NCBI GenBank assembly: GCA_934444485.1
Contig: CAKSCN010000036.1
Span: 1 to 16,871, forward strand
DNA from: an uncultured Eubacteriales bacterium
Lineage (GTDB): Bacteria > Bacillota > Clostridia > Oscillospirales > CAG-382
Direction: 5' to 3'
DNA: 16,871 nt
Position numbers and translations under genes: made by a program
In this document: in pieces, positions 7,268 through 13,079 of the stretch
Layout of the letters: every line of letters begins with the position of its first letter
How positions within the stretch are numbered: position 1 is the first letter of the stretch
Notes under the pieces: model-generated
Seen by the model: the letters and a program-made list of their open reading frames with translations, nothing else
Database searches by the model: none
Told to the model about the DNA's origin: nothing

Positions 7268-8065
7268 ATGACAAACAACAACAGCCCGACAAAGCTTATC
7301 GTGACGGCGGTCGCACTCATAGCGGTGTCGGTTGCGGCAATAGCATATTATCTCTCCGGCTACACGCCCTCCGGCGGCGAGTCGAGCGTATACGACGGTG
7401 CAAAGTACGACAGCGTATACGACATATACGACGGCATGGAGGCAGGAAACGCCGCAGAGCCGCTGATACCCGACAACGCAGAAGTTCCCGAGGTACCGGA
7501 GGACACGACTCCGTGGTATCTTATTCTTGTAAACCGGGACAATCCTCTGCCGGAGGACTTCACGGTTGAGACGGTCGAATTCGAGGGCGGCGAGCTTGTT
7601 GACAAGAGGATAGCCGCAGCGCTTTCGATGATGCTTGCCGACGCCGAGGCAGACGGTTTTTACGGCAAGGTTGTGTCCGGCTACCGCACACGTGAGGCAC
7701 AGCAGAGCGAGATGGATGCACGGACGGCGGCTTACATTGCCGAGGGTTTCACCGAAGAGGACGCAGCCGACGAAGCGAAAAAGTGGGTGGCACTGCCCGG
7801 CACGAGCGAACACGAGACCGGACTTGCGGTTGACATAAACGCAGACGGCGTACACTCCGCAGGCTACGAGGTCTACGGCTGGCTTGCCGAAAATGCGTAC
7901 AAGTACGGCTTCATCTGCCGCTACACCTCCGACAAGCAGCTCATCACCGGTATCTCCCCCGAGCCGTGGCACTACAGATACGTCGGTCTCGAAGACGCAA
8001 AGGCCATGTTTGAGTCCGGAAAATGCCTCGAAGAATATGTAGAACAATTGACGATTGACAATTGA
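7268..8065 (+). CDS. VanY-like D-alanyl-D-alanine carboxypeptidase (peptidase M15B), membrane-anchored
   Basis: A 265-aa protein from ATG 7268, with AAAGGA upstream at a longish 14-nt spacing. A single N-terminal hydrophobic helix (about residues 9-30, with charged K9 before it) acts as a signal anchor. It is followed by an acidic Tyr/Asp-rich linker (38-80) and the M15B domain. Motifs are SGYRT (137-141), PGTSEHETGLAVDI (His182 and Asp189 as zinc ligands) and EPWHYRYVG (catalytic Glu232, zinc ligand His235). Such enzymes trim the terminal D-Ala from peptidoglycan stem peptides outside the membrane. No vanRS or other resistance genes are present, so a housekeeping wall role is more likely than glycopeptide resistance. 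The last residues (LTIDN) are encoded inside a 7-bp tandem repeat that runs past the stop codon. Confidence 0.88.
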   Translation: MTNNNSPTKLIVTAVALIAVSVAAIAYYLSGYTPSGGESSVYDGAKYDSVYDIYDGMEAGNAAEPLIPDNAEVPEVPEDTTPWYLILVNRDNPLPEDFTVETVEFEGGELVDKRIAAALSMMLADAEADGFYGKVVSGYRTREAQQSEMDARTAAYIAEGFTEEDAADEAKKWVALPGTSEHETGLAVDINADGVHSAGYEVYGWLAENAYKYGFICRYTSDKQLITGISPEPWHYRYVGLEDAKAMFESGKCLEEYVEQLTIDN

Positions 8066-8106
8066 CTATTACGGGGGTTTACGAGGGCTACGGGGCTTAC
8101 GGGGGT
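8044..8106. repeat. Short tandem repeats: ATTGACA units then TACGGGGGT-like units
   Basis: The sequence starts with about three 7-bp units of ATTGAC(A/G), which overlap the 3' end of the VanY-like gene. It continues into about four imperfect 9-10 bp G-rich units (ACGGGGGTT, TACGAGGGC, TACGGGGCT, TACGGGGGT). Units of the ATTGA(G/C)A type recur near 16560-16700. Confidence 0.7.
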
Positions 8107-8128
8107 GTTCTTTCTTGAAAGAAAGAAC
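8107..8128. repeat. Hairpin GTTCTTTCTT / AAGAAAGAAC
   Basis: Perfect 10-bp arms are separated by two bases, with A-rich sequence following. It lies directly after the G-rich tandem repeat. It may serve as a weak terminator for the VanY-like gene, but no clean T-run follows on the plus strand. Confidence 0.5.
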
Positions 8129-8217
8129 CAAAGAACTTTAAAACGCAGAACTTCGTTCAGCGTGCAAACCTTCGCTTTGCAGGGGACGGATTATATTGTA
8201 ATTTGGAGGCAGTACCG

Positions 8218-8260
8218 AAGTCGGCGCATATATGCGCATCATAGGCGACACCGCCGACTT
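8218..8260. repeat. Palindromic element AAGTCGGCG...CGCCGACTT
   Basis: Perfect 9-bp inverted arms (8218-8226 and 8252-8260) enclose 25 nt. The 14-bp palindrome GCGCATATATGCGC (8224-8237) overlaps the left arm, so two alternative folds are possible. It looks like a miniature repeat element; no function can be assigned. Confidence 0.5.
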
Positions 8261-8640
8261 AGATGAGGTAAGACACATCTTATCCGAGATAGTGCCGTTC
8301 GACATCGGCTAAGCCTCCGTCGAAGATGAGATTGGCATCAGACTTTGTTGGGAATGTAATTCGGGGAAACACCGTTCACCGATTTTACGCCTCGCACGGC
8401 TCGACAATTTCATTTTTGCGAAGATGAGGCTCTTGGTGTGTACGTAACTCGAGATTCGCATTCTCTCCATGGTATACTGTAGGGCGAGCGGAACGCAGAC
8501 TTCGCTAGCGTAATCTCCCGCCGCATGAACCGCACGCACGGTTACGTATATCGCACCGTAGAAAACCGGCAAACGGCAAGCACCATTCAATCACGCACAA
8601 ACGCTGTGTAGAGAGTTGACCTCGTCAACTCCGCATTGTC

Positions 8641-8750
8641 GTTCTCCCGTTGCCGCACACCCTCAAAATTCGCACCATACAATCAATGAAGAAAAGCGAA
8701 GCTTTTCCCCCTCTTCTCTTCACTTTTCCCTCTTCTCTCTTCACTTTAAA
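8641..8750 (-). repeat. Dispersed hairpin repeat, copy A
   Basis: On the minus strand this has purine-rich GAGAAGAG-type units, the hairpin GAAAAGC-TTC-GCTTTTC (plus coordinates 8691-8707), then the conserved tail TTGATTGTATGGTGC...GTGTGCGGCAACGGG. The same order occurs at 16544-16652 and 16666-16766. It starts at the stop codon of the 68-aa gene. A partial tail (GATTGAATGGTGC) is also present near 8580-8593. Confidence 0.7.
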
Positions 8751-8947
8751 AGCTCCGCTTTTTTCGCCATTTCCTCGACATACGCCTTCATTTCAGCCTT
8801 GGAGTCAATTGCAACGGCGTGCCGAATGACCTCACGGCGCCCATCGTCCGAGAGTCCGGAGAAGTATTTCATTGCGTCGGCGTTCATGGACATTGCCATT
8901 CCGAGACCTATCGGTATGCCGAGTTCGTGTTCCTTTGAGTCAGCCAT
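8741..8947 (-). CDS. Conserved small protein (68 aa) of unknown function
   Basis: Start ATG 8947 is preceded by AAAGGA at about 9 nt on the minus strand. The frame extends further upstream to 9085, but no ribosome binding site supports those starts. The product begins MADSKEHELGIPIGLGMAMS and ends in a Lys/Glu-rich helix (AYVEEMAKKAELLK). It has no membrane segment or signal peptide. The pattern GIPIGLGMA followed by AMKYFSGLSDDGRREVI and a KAEMKAYV stretch resembles short proteins I have seen repeatedly in clostridial genomes without assigned function. It is probably a small soluble helical protein. It stands alone between repeat-rich DNA and the regulator genes. Confidence 0.7.
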   Translation of the reverse strand: MADSKEHELGIPIGLGMAMSMNADAMKYFSGLSDDGRREVIRHAVAIDSKAEMKAYVEEMAKKAELLK

Positions 8948-9070
8948 AAAAATTTTTCCTTTCGTTGCGTTGACGGCGGCATATATTCCGTATTCTATGC
9001 CGAAACCGCCGGAATGATACATCGTTTCGTTACGCACCCTATTGTTTCCCGAAAACGCACGAATATTCAG

Positions 9071-9105
9071 AAAAAAAGACCGCACCCCGAAAAAGAGGTA
9101 CGGTC
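9071..9105 (-). terminator. Intrinsic terminator downstream of the fused LytTR regulator
   Basis: On the minus strand the 9-bp stem GACCGTACC / GGTGCGGTC (9105-9097 and 9086-9078, one G-T wobble) has a 10-nt loop and is followed by seven T. On the plus strand the same stem has a mismatch and no T-run directly after it, so it serves the minus-strand operon. Confidence 0.85.
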
Positions 9106-9156
9106 ATAATTTTTATGTACTGCCCTGCGTGACAGACGCTGTGCTTTTACCGCACG

Positions 9157-10884
9157 TCACTCCGGAAGCCTTATCATGCTGCGTTCGGCGCTTCCCTCGG
9201 GCGGCAGCTTGTCGAAAACCCACACACGGCACTCCGCAAGGTCAAGCTCCGGCTTTGCGGCAAGCGTGAGATGTATCTTTGTCATGCCCTCGCTTGTGGC
9301 GAGAATTTCGGCGTCTGGTCTACAGTATTCGACCACGCACTTGGGATTGCCGGAGGCGGTGACGTTGTGGTAGCCCAAATGCCAGATGAGAGCGTCGTTC
9401 GCACGGAAAACACCGCCCATGTCGCCGGTTGTCGAGATGCATGCCTCGGCAAAGAGACGCTTCTTTTCACCGACCGCCATTATGAGATCGTGCGTCACTC
9501 CTTTCGCCGTCCCGGTTACGTCGGGAAACGGGAATTTTTCGTTGCCTATCACGTTCTGCAAAGCCTTCGGTGTGGCGGCGAAGTACAGACCCTCGAGAAT
9601 CATCGCCTCACCGTCGGGAATTTCGGTGCATCTTAATGTCGTTCCGAAGGGCTGAAGATGAAAATGCTCGGTGTTGTATTTTCCGCCGACCGAGATGTTG
9701 TCAAAACTGAAGACGGCGAAAGACCAGCGGTTCGCAGTGAGCTTATTCATGCTGCCGAGTCTGAACCGCTTGAAATCGCGGTTGACCTTGAGTCTGTCGT
9801 TGGGACTCGGGACGAAGGTCATATAGCTTGCCGACGGTTCGCCGGGGTGAGTAACCTCGTAGTAGTATCTCACGGCGAGATACTTGTAAACTCCGAGGTC
9901 GATTTTCCGTGTGCCGCTTATTATGGAATCGTTTACGGGATACTTTCCGTGTCCCTCGAGCTTGAGAATCTGATCGACGTTCCCCGAGGGGACTATCCTC
10001 GTCGCCGTGAAGCCGTAGAACTCGCCGTTCACTATCCCTGCGCTTCCGCCTCTCGGGTCGTTTTCGGGCTTACTGTAGATGTTGTTGACGACAGAGGAGA
10101 AAAGGTCGGGACATACCGAGACGGTTGTGTTTACGGTGTCGCTTATCACGCCGTTGTCCGCAAGCTCGGAGCGGCGGCTCTGCATATACGCCTCGTTTCT
10201 GCTTTTCAGTAGGCCTATGTAAGGACGGCTCACGTTTATAAGCGTCTTTTCGGTGCCGTCTTCACCGCCGAAGCACACCCTTGTCCGCTCGACCGAGGAC
10301 GCTCTTTCGAGGTTTATTATGAAGCTCTTGTGTACACGCACGAACGACGGAAGAGTGATGAGCGGCTCGACCTCCTTCATGTTTACCGGGAACTCCTCTT
10401 TCGTGCCGTCCGTATAGTGCAGAACCGTTTTTCGGAGTATCGATTCCATAAAGGCGACCTTGTCAAGCTCGACTATGTGCATTGCGCCGTATTTTTCGAG
10501 AAGCACACGCTTCGACGCATAGTTTTTGCGTATGCGGTAAATGCAGTCCCGGAGAGAGGAACGCTCTATCGGAACGGTGAGAAAATATGCGTGCGGTACC
10601 TTGTAGACGTCACGGAAGCGTGAGGTGTCGGAGGAGACGAACACGAGGGTAATCCCCGGCGTCAGCGAGGAGAGCATATTCGCCTGCTCGAGAGTGCCGT
10701 GCGTCGTGACGTCGAAAAACAGCACGTCGAAACGCTCGCCTGCGGCTATTGCGGAACGGTAATCCTCGGCGTCGGTGAAATTGCGCAGAACGAGATTCCT
10801 GAAATTGCCGTTTTCCGTCGTGCCGAGAATGTCAAGCGCCTTTGCGGTTTCGGCCCGTTCGTCCTCTATTATTGCGATACGCAT
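9157..10884 (-). CDS. LytTR response regulator fused to a large C-terminal beta-rich domain (575 aa)
   Basis: ATG 10884 is preceded by GGAAAGGAGA about 12 nt upstream. Residues 1-120 form a CheY-like receiver (acidic pair Glu7/Asp8, candidate phospho-Asp58 in LFFDV, Ser84/Ser85). The invariant Lys is Val104 (FLTVPI), so phosphorylation may be altered or lost. Residues about 127-232 form a LytTR DNA-binding domain (VRVHKSFIINL, INVSRPY). Residues about 250-575 are an extra region with a YKYLAVRYYYEV...NRWSFAVFSFDNI...FHLQPFGTT...LEGLYFAA pattern. That pattern resembles beta-sandwich domains on extracellular proteins of ruminal clostridia, yet there is no signal peptide or membrane helix. Typical LytTR regulators are about 240-250 aa. 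It is paralogous to the next upstream gene, 96 bp away, and probably shares its operon. No histidine kinase is visible. Confidence 0.85.
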   Translation of the reverse strand: MRIAIIEDERAETAKALDILGTTENGNFRNLVLRNFTDAEDYRSAIAAGERFDVLFFDVTTHGTLEQANMLSSLTPGITLVFVSSDTSRFRDVYKVPHAYFLTVPIERSSLRDCIYRIRKNYASKRVLLEKYGAMHIVELDKVAFMESILRKTVLHYTDGTKEEFPVNMKEVEPLITLPSFVRVHKSFIINLERASSVERTRVCFGGEDGTEKTLINVSRPYIGLLKSRNEAYMQSRRSELADNGVISDTVNTTVSVCPDLFSSVVNNIYSKPENDPRGGSAGIVNGEFYGFTATRIVPSGNVDQILKLEGHGKYPVNDSIISGTRKIDLGVYKYLAVRYYYEVTHPGEPSASYMTFVPSPNDRLKVNRDFKRFRLGSMNKLTANRWSFAVFSFDNISVGGKYNTEHFHLQPFGTTLRCTEIPDGEAMILEGLYFAATPKALQNVIGNEKFPFPDVTGTAKGVTHDLIMAVGEKKRLFAEACISTTGDMGGVFRANDALIWHLGYHNVTASGNPKCVVEYCRPDAEILATSEGMTKIHLTLAAKPELDLAECRVWVFDKLPPEGSAERSMIRLPE

Positions 10885-10929
10885 ACCGTGTATCGTTCTC
10901 CTTTCCGTAAATTCTCATGAAAATCCCAA

Positions 10930-10945
10930 AACCGCCGAAGCGGCT
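10930..10945 (-). terminator. Weak UUCG-tetraloop hairpin between the two LytTR genes
   Basis: On the minus strand AGCCGC-TTCG-GCGGTT (6 bp including a wobble) is followed by TTGGGATTTT. It could act as a partial terminator or mRNA-stability element that lowers expression of the second regulator gene. The T-run is interrupted, so confidence is low. Confidence 0.35.
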
Positions 10946-10980
10946 GTGCCGGCAACGTAGAATTCCGCCCTGCGGCACGC

Positions 10981-11742
10981 TCAGCCCCTCTTGCCGGAAA
11001 CACCCGAGAGCGCTGCCGACTCGACCTCGGTTTCGGAAAGCGTTCCCCTGCCGAAATATTCCGCCGCTTTTTCACGGAGCGACTTGCGGTAGGGACGGCT
11101 TACGTTTATCTCCGAGCCGTTCGTGAACAGCACCCTTGCGCTCTCGATGAGAGAAACGTGGTCGAGGTTTATGATAAAGCTTTTGTGAATGCGCACGAAC
11201 GCCGGAGAGTCTATTATTTCCTCGATGTCCTTCATGTTGTACGGAAATTCCTCTTTCGTGCCGTCGGCGAAGTTTATGACGGTCTTGCGGAGCACCGACT
11301 CTATGAGGAGAATGTCGCTTAGAGCTATCACGTGCTTTATCCCGTTTTTCTCGAGAATGAGCGTGTGTCCGGCGTAGCTCTGCTTTATGCGGTAAAGACA
11401 GTCACGCAGGTACGTGCCGTCTATGGGCTTTGTGAGAAAATATGCGTGCGGCACCTTGTATACTTCCTTGAAATACGATTCGTATGCCGATACGAAAACA
11501 AGTATAAGTCCCGGAGTGAGCCGGAGAAGCTCGTTTGCCTCGGCTATTCCGCTTGTTCCGTTGCCGAGAGTTATGTCGATGAAAAGCACGTCGAAACGGC
11601 TTCCGTCTTCAACCGCACGCTTGTAGGACTCAACGTCGAGGAATCCGAACAGAGCCATGCTGTTCTCCGTGTCCGCCTCCTTGAGAAGCGTCAGCATCTT
11701 GCGTACTTCGGTCTTTATGTCGTCTATTACGGCTACTCTCAT
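10981..11742 (-). CDS. LytTR-family response regulator (253 aa)
   Basis: A complete AgrA/LytR-type regulator. The receiver occupies residues 1-122 with Asp7/Asp8, phospho-Asp56 (LFIDITLG), Ser85 and the conserved Lys105 (FLTKPI). The LytTR DNA-binding domain lies at about 128-232 (SVLRKTVINFADG, VRIHKSFIINLDHV, INVSRPYRKSL). Start ATG 11742 gives MRVAVIDD, collinear with MRIAIIED of the paralogue. A G-rich element lies about 13 nt upstream, and an in-frame TTG directly before the ATG would place it at 10 nt. The frame stays open to an ATG at 11823 inside a repeat, but no ribosome binding site supports that start. Such regulators bind direct repeats upstream of target genes after phosphorylation by a 10TM or 5TM histidine kinase, not seen here. 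It is the first gene after the putative invertible promoter. Confidence 0.88.
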   Translation of the reverse strand: MRVAVIDDIKTEVRKMLTLLKEADTENSMALFGFLDVESYKRAVEDGSRFDVLFIDITLGNGTSGIAEANELLRLTPGLILVFVSAYESYFKEVYKVPHAYFLTKPIDGTYLRDCLYRIKQSYAGHTLILEKNGIKHVIALSDILLIESVLRKTVINFADGTKEEFPYNMKDIEEIIDSPAFVRIHKSFIINLDHVSLIESARVLFTNGSEINVSRPYRKSLREKAAEYFGRGTLSETEVESAALSGVSGKRG

Positions 11743-11816
11743 CAATGGTCTTTTTCCCCCTGTAAATTGTGAACTCTGTCTCTTTGCTCTGCCTTTGAGG
11801 TAACGCCTGTTTTTTA

Positions 11817-11844
11817 ACAACATAATCGTTATTATGTGGTATTA
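11817..11844 (+). repeat. Inverted repeat IR-L (recombination-site-like), copy 1
   Basis: A 28-bp sequence that is the exact reverse complement of 12086-12113. Its core is CAACATAAT-CGTT-ATTATGTGG: two nearly symmetric 9-bp arms around an asymmetric 4-bp spacer, the usual architecture of a tyrosine-recombinase core site. It lies 75 bp upstream of the LytTR start codon. Confidence 0.9.
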
Positions 11845-11918
11845 AGAGAGTCGTAAGTGACAACATAATCGTTATTATGTTGCCTCAATTTTCGGCAAAA
11901 AACGACATTTTGAGGCAT
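11832..11918 (-). CDS. Possible 28-aa leader peptide spanning the repeats
   Basis: On the minus strand, ATG 11918 is preceded by GGGGGA 3 nt upstream and opens a 28-codon frame beginning MPQNVVFCRKL. The frame crosses repeat copy 2 and stops (TAA) inside copy 1. It lies in the untranslated leader of the predicted transcript for the LytTR genes. The ribosome binding site is G-rich but poorly spaced and there is no homology argument, so this is a tentative call. Confidence 0.25.
   Translation of the reverse strand: MPQNVVFCRKLRQHNNDYVVTYDSLNTT
11860..11882 (+). repeat. Third recombination-site-like repeat, copy 2 (inside the segment)
   Basis: ACAACATAATCGTTATTATG (11860-11879) plus TTG. It has the same orientation as copy 1, 43 bp away, and is inverted relative to copy 3. 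Its arms CAACATAAT / ATTATGTTG are a perfect 9-bp inverted pair around CGTT, so it is more symmetric than copies 1 and 3, but it lacks their GGTATTA extension. Confidence 0.85.
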
Positions 11919-11960
11919 ATTTCCCCCAAATAATCGCTTTTTTTCAGAGCCGACAGTGCT

Positions 11961-11989
11961 ATTATACCACACAATGCGGCAATTGTCAA
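11961..11989 (-). promoter_or_regulatory. Perfect sigma-A promoter inside the invertible segment
   Basis: On the minus strand -35 TTGACA (11989-11984) and -10 TATAAT (11966-11961) have a 17-bp spacer. Both hexamers match consensus exactly. The predicted start is near 11954, giving a leader of about 210 nt that crosses copies 2 and 1 before the LytTR start codon at 11742. Confidence 0.85.
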
Positions 11990-12085
11990 TATTTAAATAC
12001 GTCTTATGTATAAAAAACAGTTTATTTGTTAAATATGTTTTGGCTGCAAAAGGCAAAAATAATGTAAAAGGCTTAAGAAAGCCGA

Positions 12086-12113
12086 TAATACCACATAATA
12101 ACGATTATGTTGT
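12086..12113 (-). repeat. Inverted repeat IR-R (recombination-site-like), copy 3
   Basis: Exact 28-bp reverse complement of 11817-11844, ending 3 bp before the stop codon of the tyrosine recombinase gene. Identity stops exactly at both ends (flanks differ), as expected for a recombination site and not for a large duplication. Confidence 0.9.
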
Positions 12114-12116
12114 AAA

Positions 12117-12962
12117 CTAACACAAAAGCAGTCCGAGGTGCTGGAGCTGGACGCAGAGGCTGTCGCCGCTTTCGGCGGTGTAAATTCTCGTGGTGTTGAT
12201 GTTCGAGTGACCGAGAAGGTCCGCAAGACGCACTATATCCTTGCGGTCGGAATAGTAGGTGCGTGCGAATAGGTGTCTGAAATTGTGCGGAAATACCTTC
12301 CCCGAGGGTACGTCCGCTTTTTCGCATTCCCTCTTCAGCATCTTCCATACGTTCGAGCGGTCGAGGGGAACTCCCTTCCTTGAAACGAACACCGGACCCG
12401 ACTTTATCCTCCTTTCCGCCGTGTACTCCCCGAGAAGCTCGCACAGCTGAGGCGGCAGAAACACGCACCGTATCTTGCCCTTGCAGTTTATGGTTGCGTG
12501 ACCCGCCTTTACCGCCTCCGCCGTGACGCACCTCAGCTCCGAGACACGAAGCCCCGTCGCACCCATTGTCTGCATGAGGCAGTACATACGGCTGTCGCCC
12601 CGGCTCTTTGCGGATTCGAGAAGCTTTTCGTAGTCGGCTTTGGTAAGCTCACGCGACTTGTCGGCAAAGATTCTCCGCTGTATTCTCAGCGTCTTTACCT
12701 TGAGGTCACGCCTGCCGGCGAACTCGAAGAACGAATTGAGCGAGGAAAGCATGGAGTTTACGCTGCTCGGCGCAAAGCGTTCGCAAAGCTCTCTTTTGTA
12801 ACCGACGGTAAATTCCTTGCTTGCGCAGGAGTCTCCGAGACGTTCGAGAAAGACGGCGACGTCGTGAGAGTACTTGATAACGGTGTTGCGGCTTTTTTCG
12901 GTGCTGTAAAGGTACGCCTCGAACAGTGCCGCTGTTTCTTTGGTGATGGGTTTTGTACGCAT
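12117..12962 (-). CDS. Tyrosine recombinase (XerC/D-like site-specific integrase/invertase)
   Basis: A 281-aa protein. ATG 12962 follows a GGAGG ribosome binding site. The N-terminal SAM-like core-binding domain (about residues 5-90) precedes the catalytic domain (about 105-281). All six catalytic residues are visible: Arg139 (ATGLRVSEL), Lys163 (CKGKIR), His226 and Arg229 (PHNFRHLFA), His252 (LGHSNINTT) and nucleophile Tyr261 (TRIYT). Length and lack of an AP2-type arm-binding domain match Xer/invertase-type enzymes better than large phage integrases. No phage or conjugation genes are nearby. Its 3' end abuts an inverted repeat of a likely invertible promoter, suggesting it acts as the local DNA invertase. 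A role in chromosome dimer resolution is less likely given this context. Confidence 0.9.
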   Translation of the reverse strand: MRTKPITKETAALFEAYLYSTEKSRNTVIKYSHDVAVFLERLGDSCASKEFTVGYKRELCERFAPSSVNSMLSSLNSFFEFAGRRDLKVKTLRIQRRIFADKSRELTKADYEKLLESAKSRGDSRMYCLMQTMGATGLRVSELRCVTAEAVKAGHATINCKGKIRCVFLPPQLCELLGEYTAERRIKSGPVFVSRKGVPLDRSNVWKMLKRECEKADVPSGKVFPHNFRHLFARTYYSDRKDIVRLADLLGHSNINTTRIYTAESGDSLCVQLQHLGLLLC

Positions 12963-12992
12963 AGGGGATCCTCCGTTTTATATTATTTATGC

Positions 12993-13013
12993 AAAAACGG
13001 CTGCACGCCGCTT
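12993..13013 (-). terminator. Probable terminator of the serine dehydratase gene
   Basis: On the minus strand AAGCGGC-GTGCA-GCCGTTT forms a 7-bp stem with a 5-nt loop, running into TTTTTGC. It sits between the serine dehydratase stop and the recombinase ribosome binding site, separating the two transcripts. Confidence 0.5.
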
Positions 13014-13079
13014 CCGAACGCACAACCGCAGTCGCCGTATATAGTTTTGCCTTATTGCCGTATTTCTTTCACCGTTTTT

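Larger units (their letters stand above)
8066..8740. other. Gene-free 675-base stretch built of repeats and hairpins
   Basis: I see no credible gene here. It holds, in order: G-rich tandem units; a 10-bp-arm hairpin of GTTCTTTCTT (8107-8128); small hairpins GAAC-TTC-GTTC and TGCAAA-7-TTTGCA (about 8147-8182); a 9-bp-arm stem AAGTCGGCG/CGCCGACTT (8218-8260) enclosing the palindrome GCGCATATATGCGC (8224-8237); and a dispersed repeat copy (8641-8750). A minus-strand open frame of 93 codons (8309-8590) has no ribosome binding site or recognisable motif and I do not call it. The composition suggests accumulated miniature repeat elements. Confidence 0.6.
11845..12085. other. Putative invertible promoter segment (241 bp)
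   Basis: This AT-rich segment is bounded by the perfect 28-bp inverted repeats. It carries a consensus promoter reading toward the LytTR genes, an 8-bp-arm hairpin TGCCTCAA/TTGAGGCA (11881-11917) in the transcribed leader, and repeat copy 2. No outward plus-strand promoter of comparable quality was found. Inversion would point the promoter at the 3' end of the recombinase gene, in antisense. Inversion itself is inferred from architecture, not observed. Confidence 0.65.

Noticed and set aside
7268..8065. Vancomycin-resistance role for the VanY-like gene
   Set aside because: No vanRS, vanHAX or other resistance genes are nearby; M15B carboxypeptidases are common housekeeping wall enzymes.
8309..8590. 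Minus-strand open frame of 93 codons in the repeat-rich stretch
   Set aside because: No ribosome binding site, mixed hydrophobic/basic sequence without motifs, and it overlaps repeat remnants.
11817..12113. CRISPR-like repeats
   Set aside because: Only three copies, in mixed orientation, unevenly spaced (43 and 226 bp apart) and without cas genes; the arm-spacer-arm form fits recombination sites better.
12117..12962. Prophage or integrative element integrase
   Set aside because: No phage, conjugation or cargo genes, no tRNA attachment site and no direct-repeat element ends are visible; a local invertase role fits the inverted repeats better.
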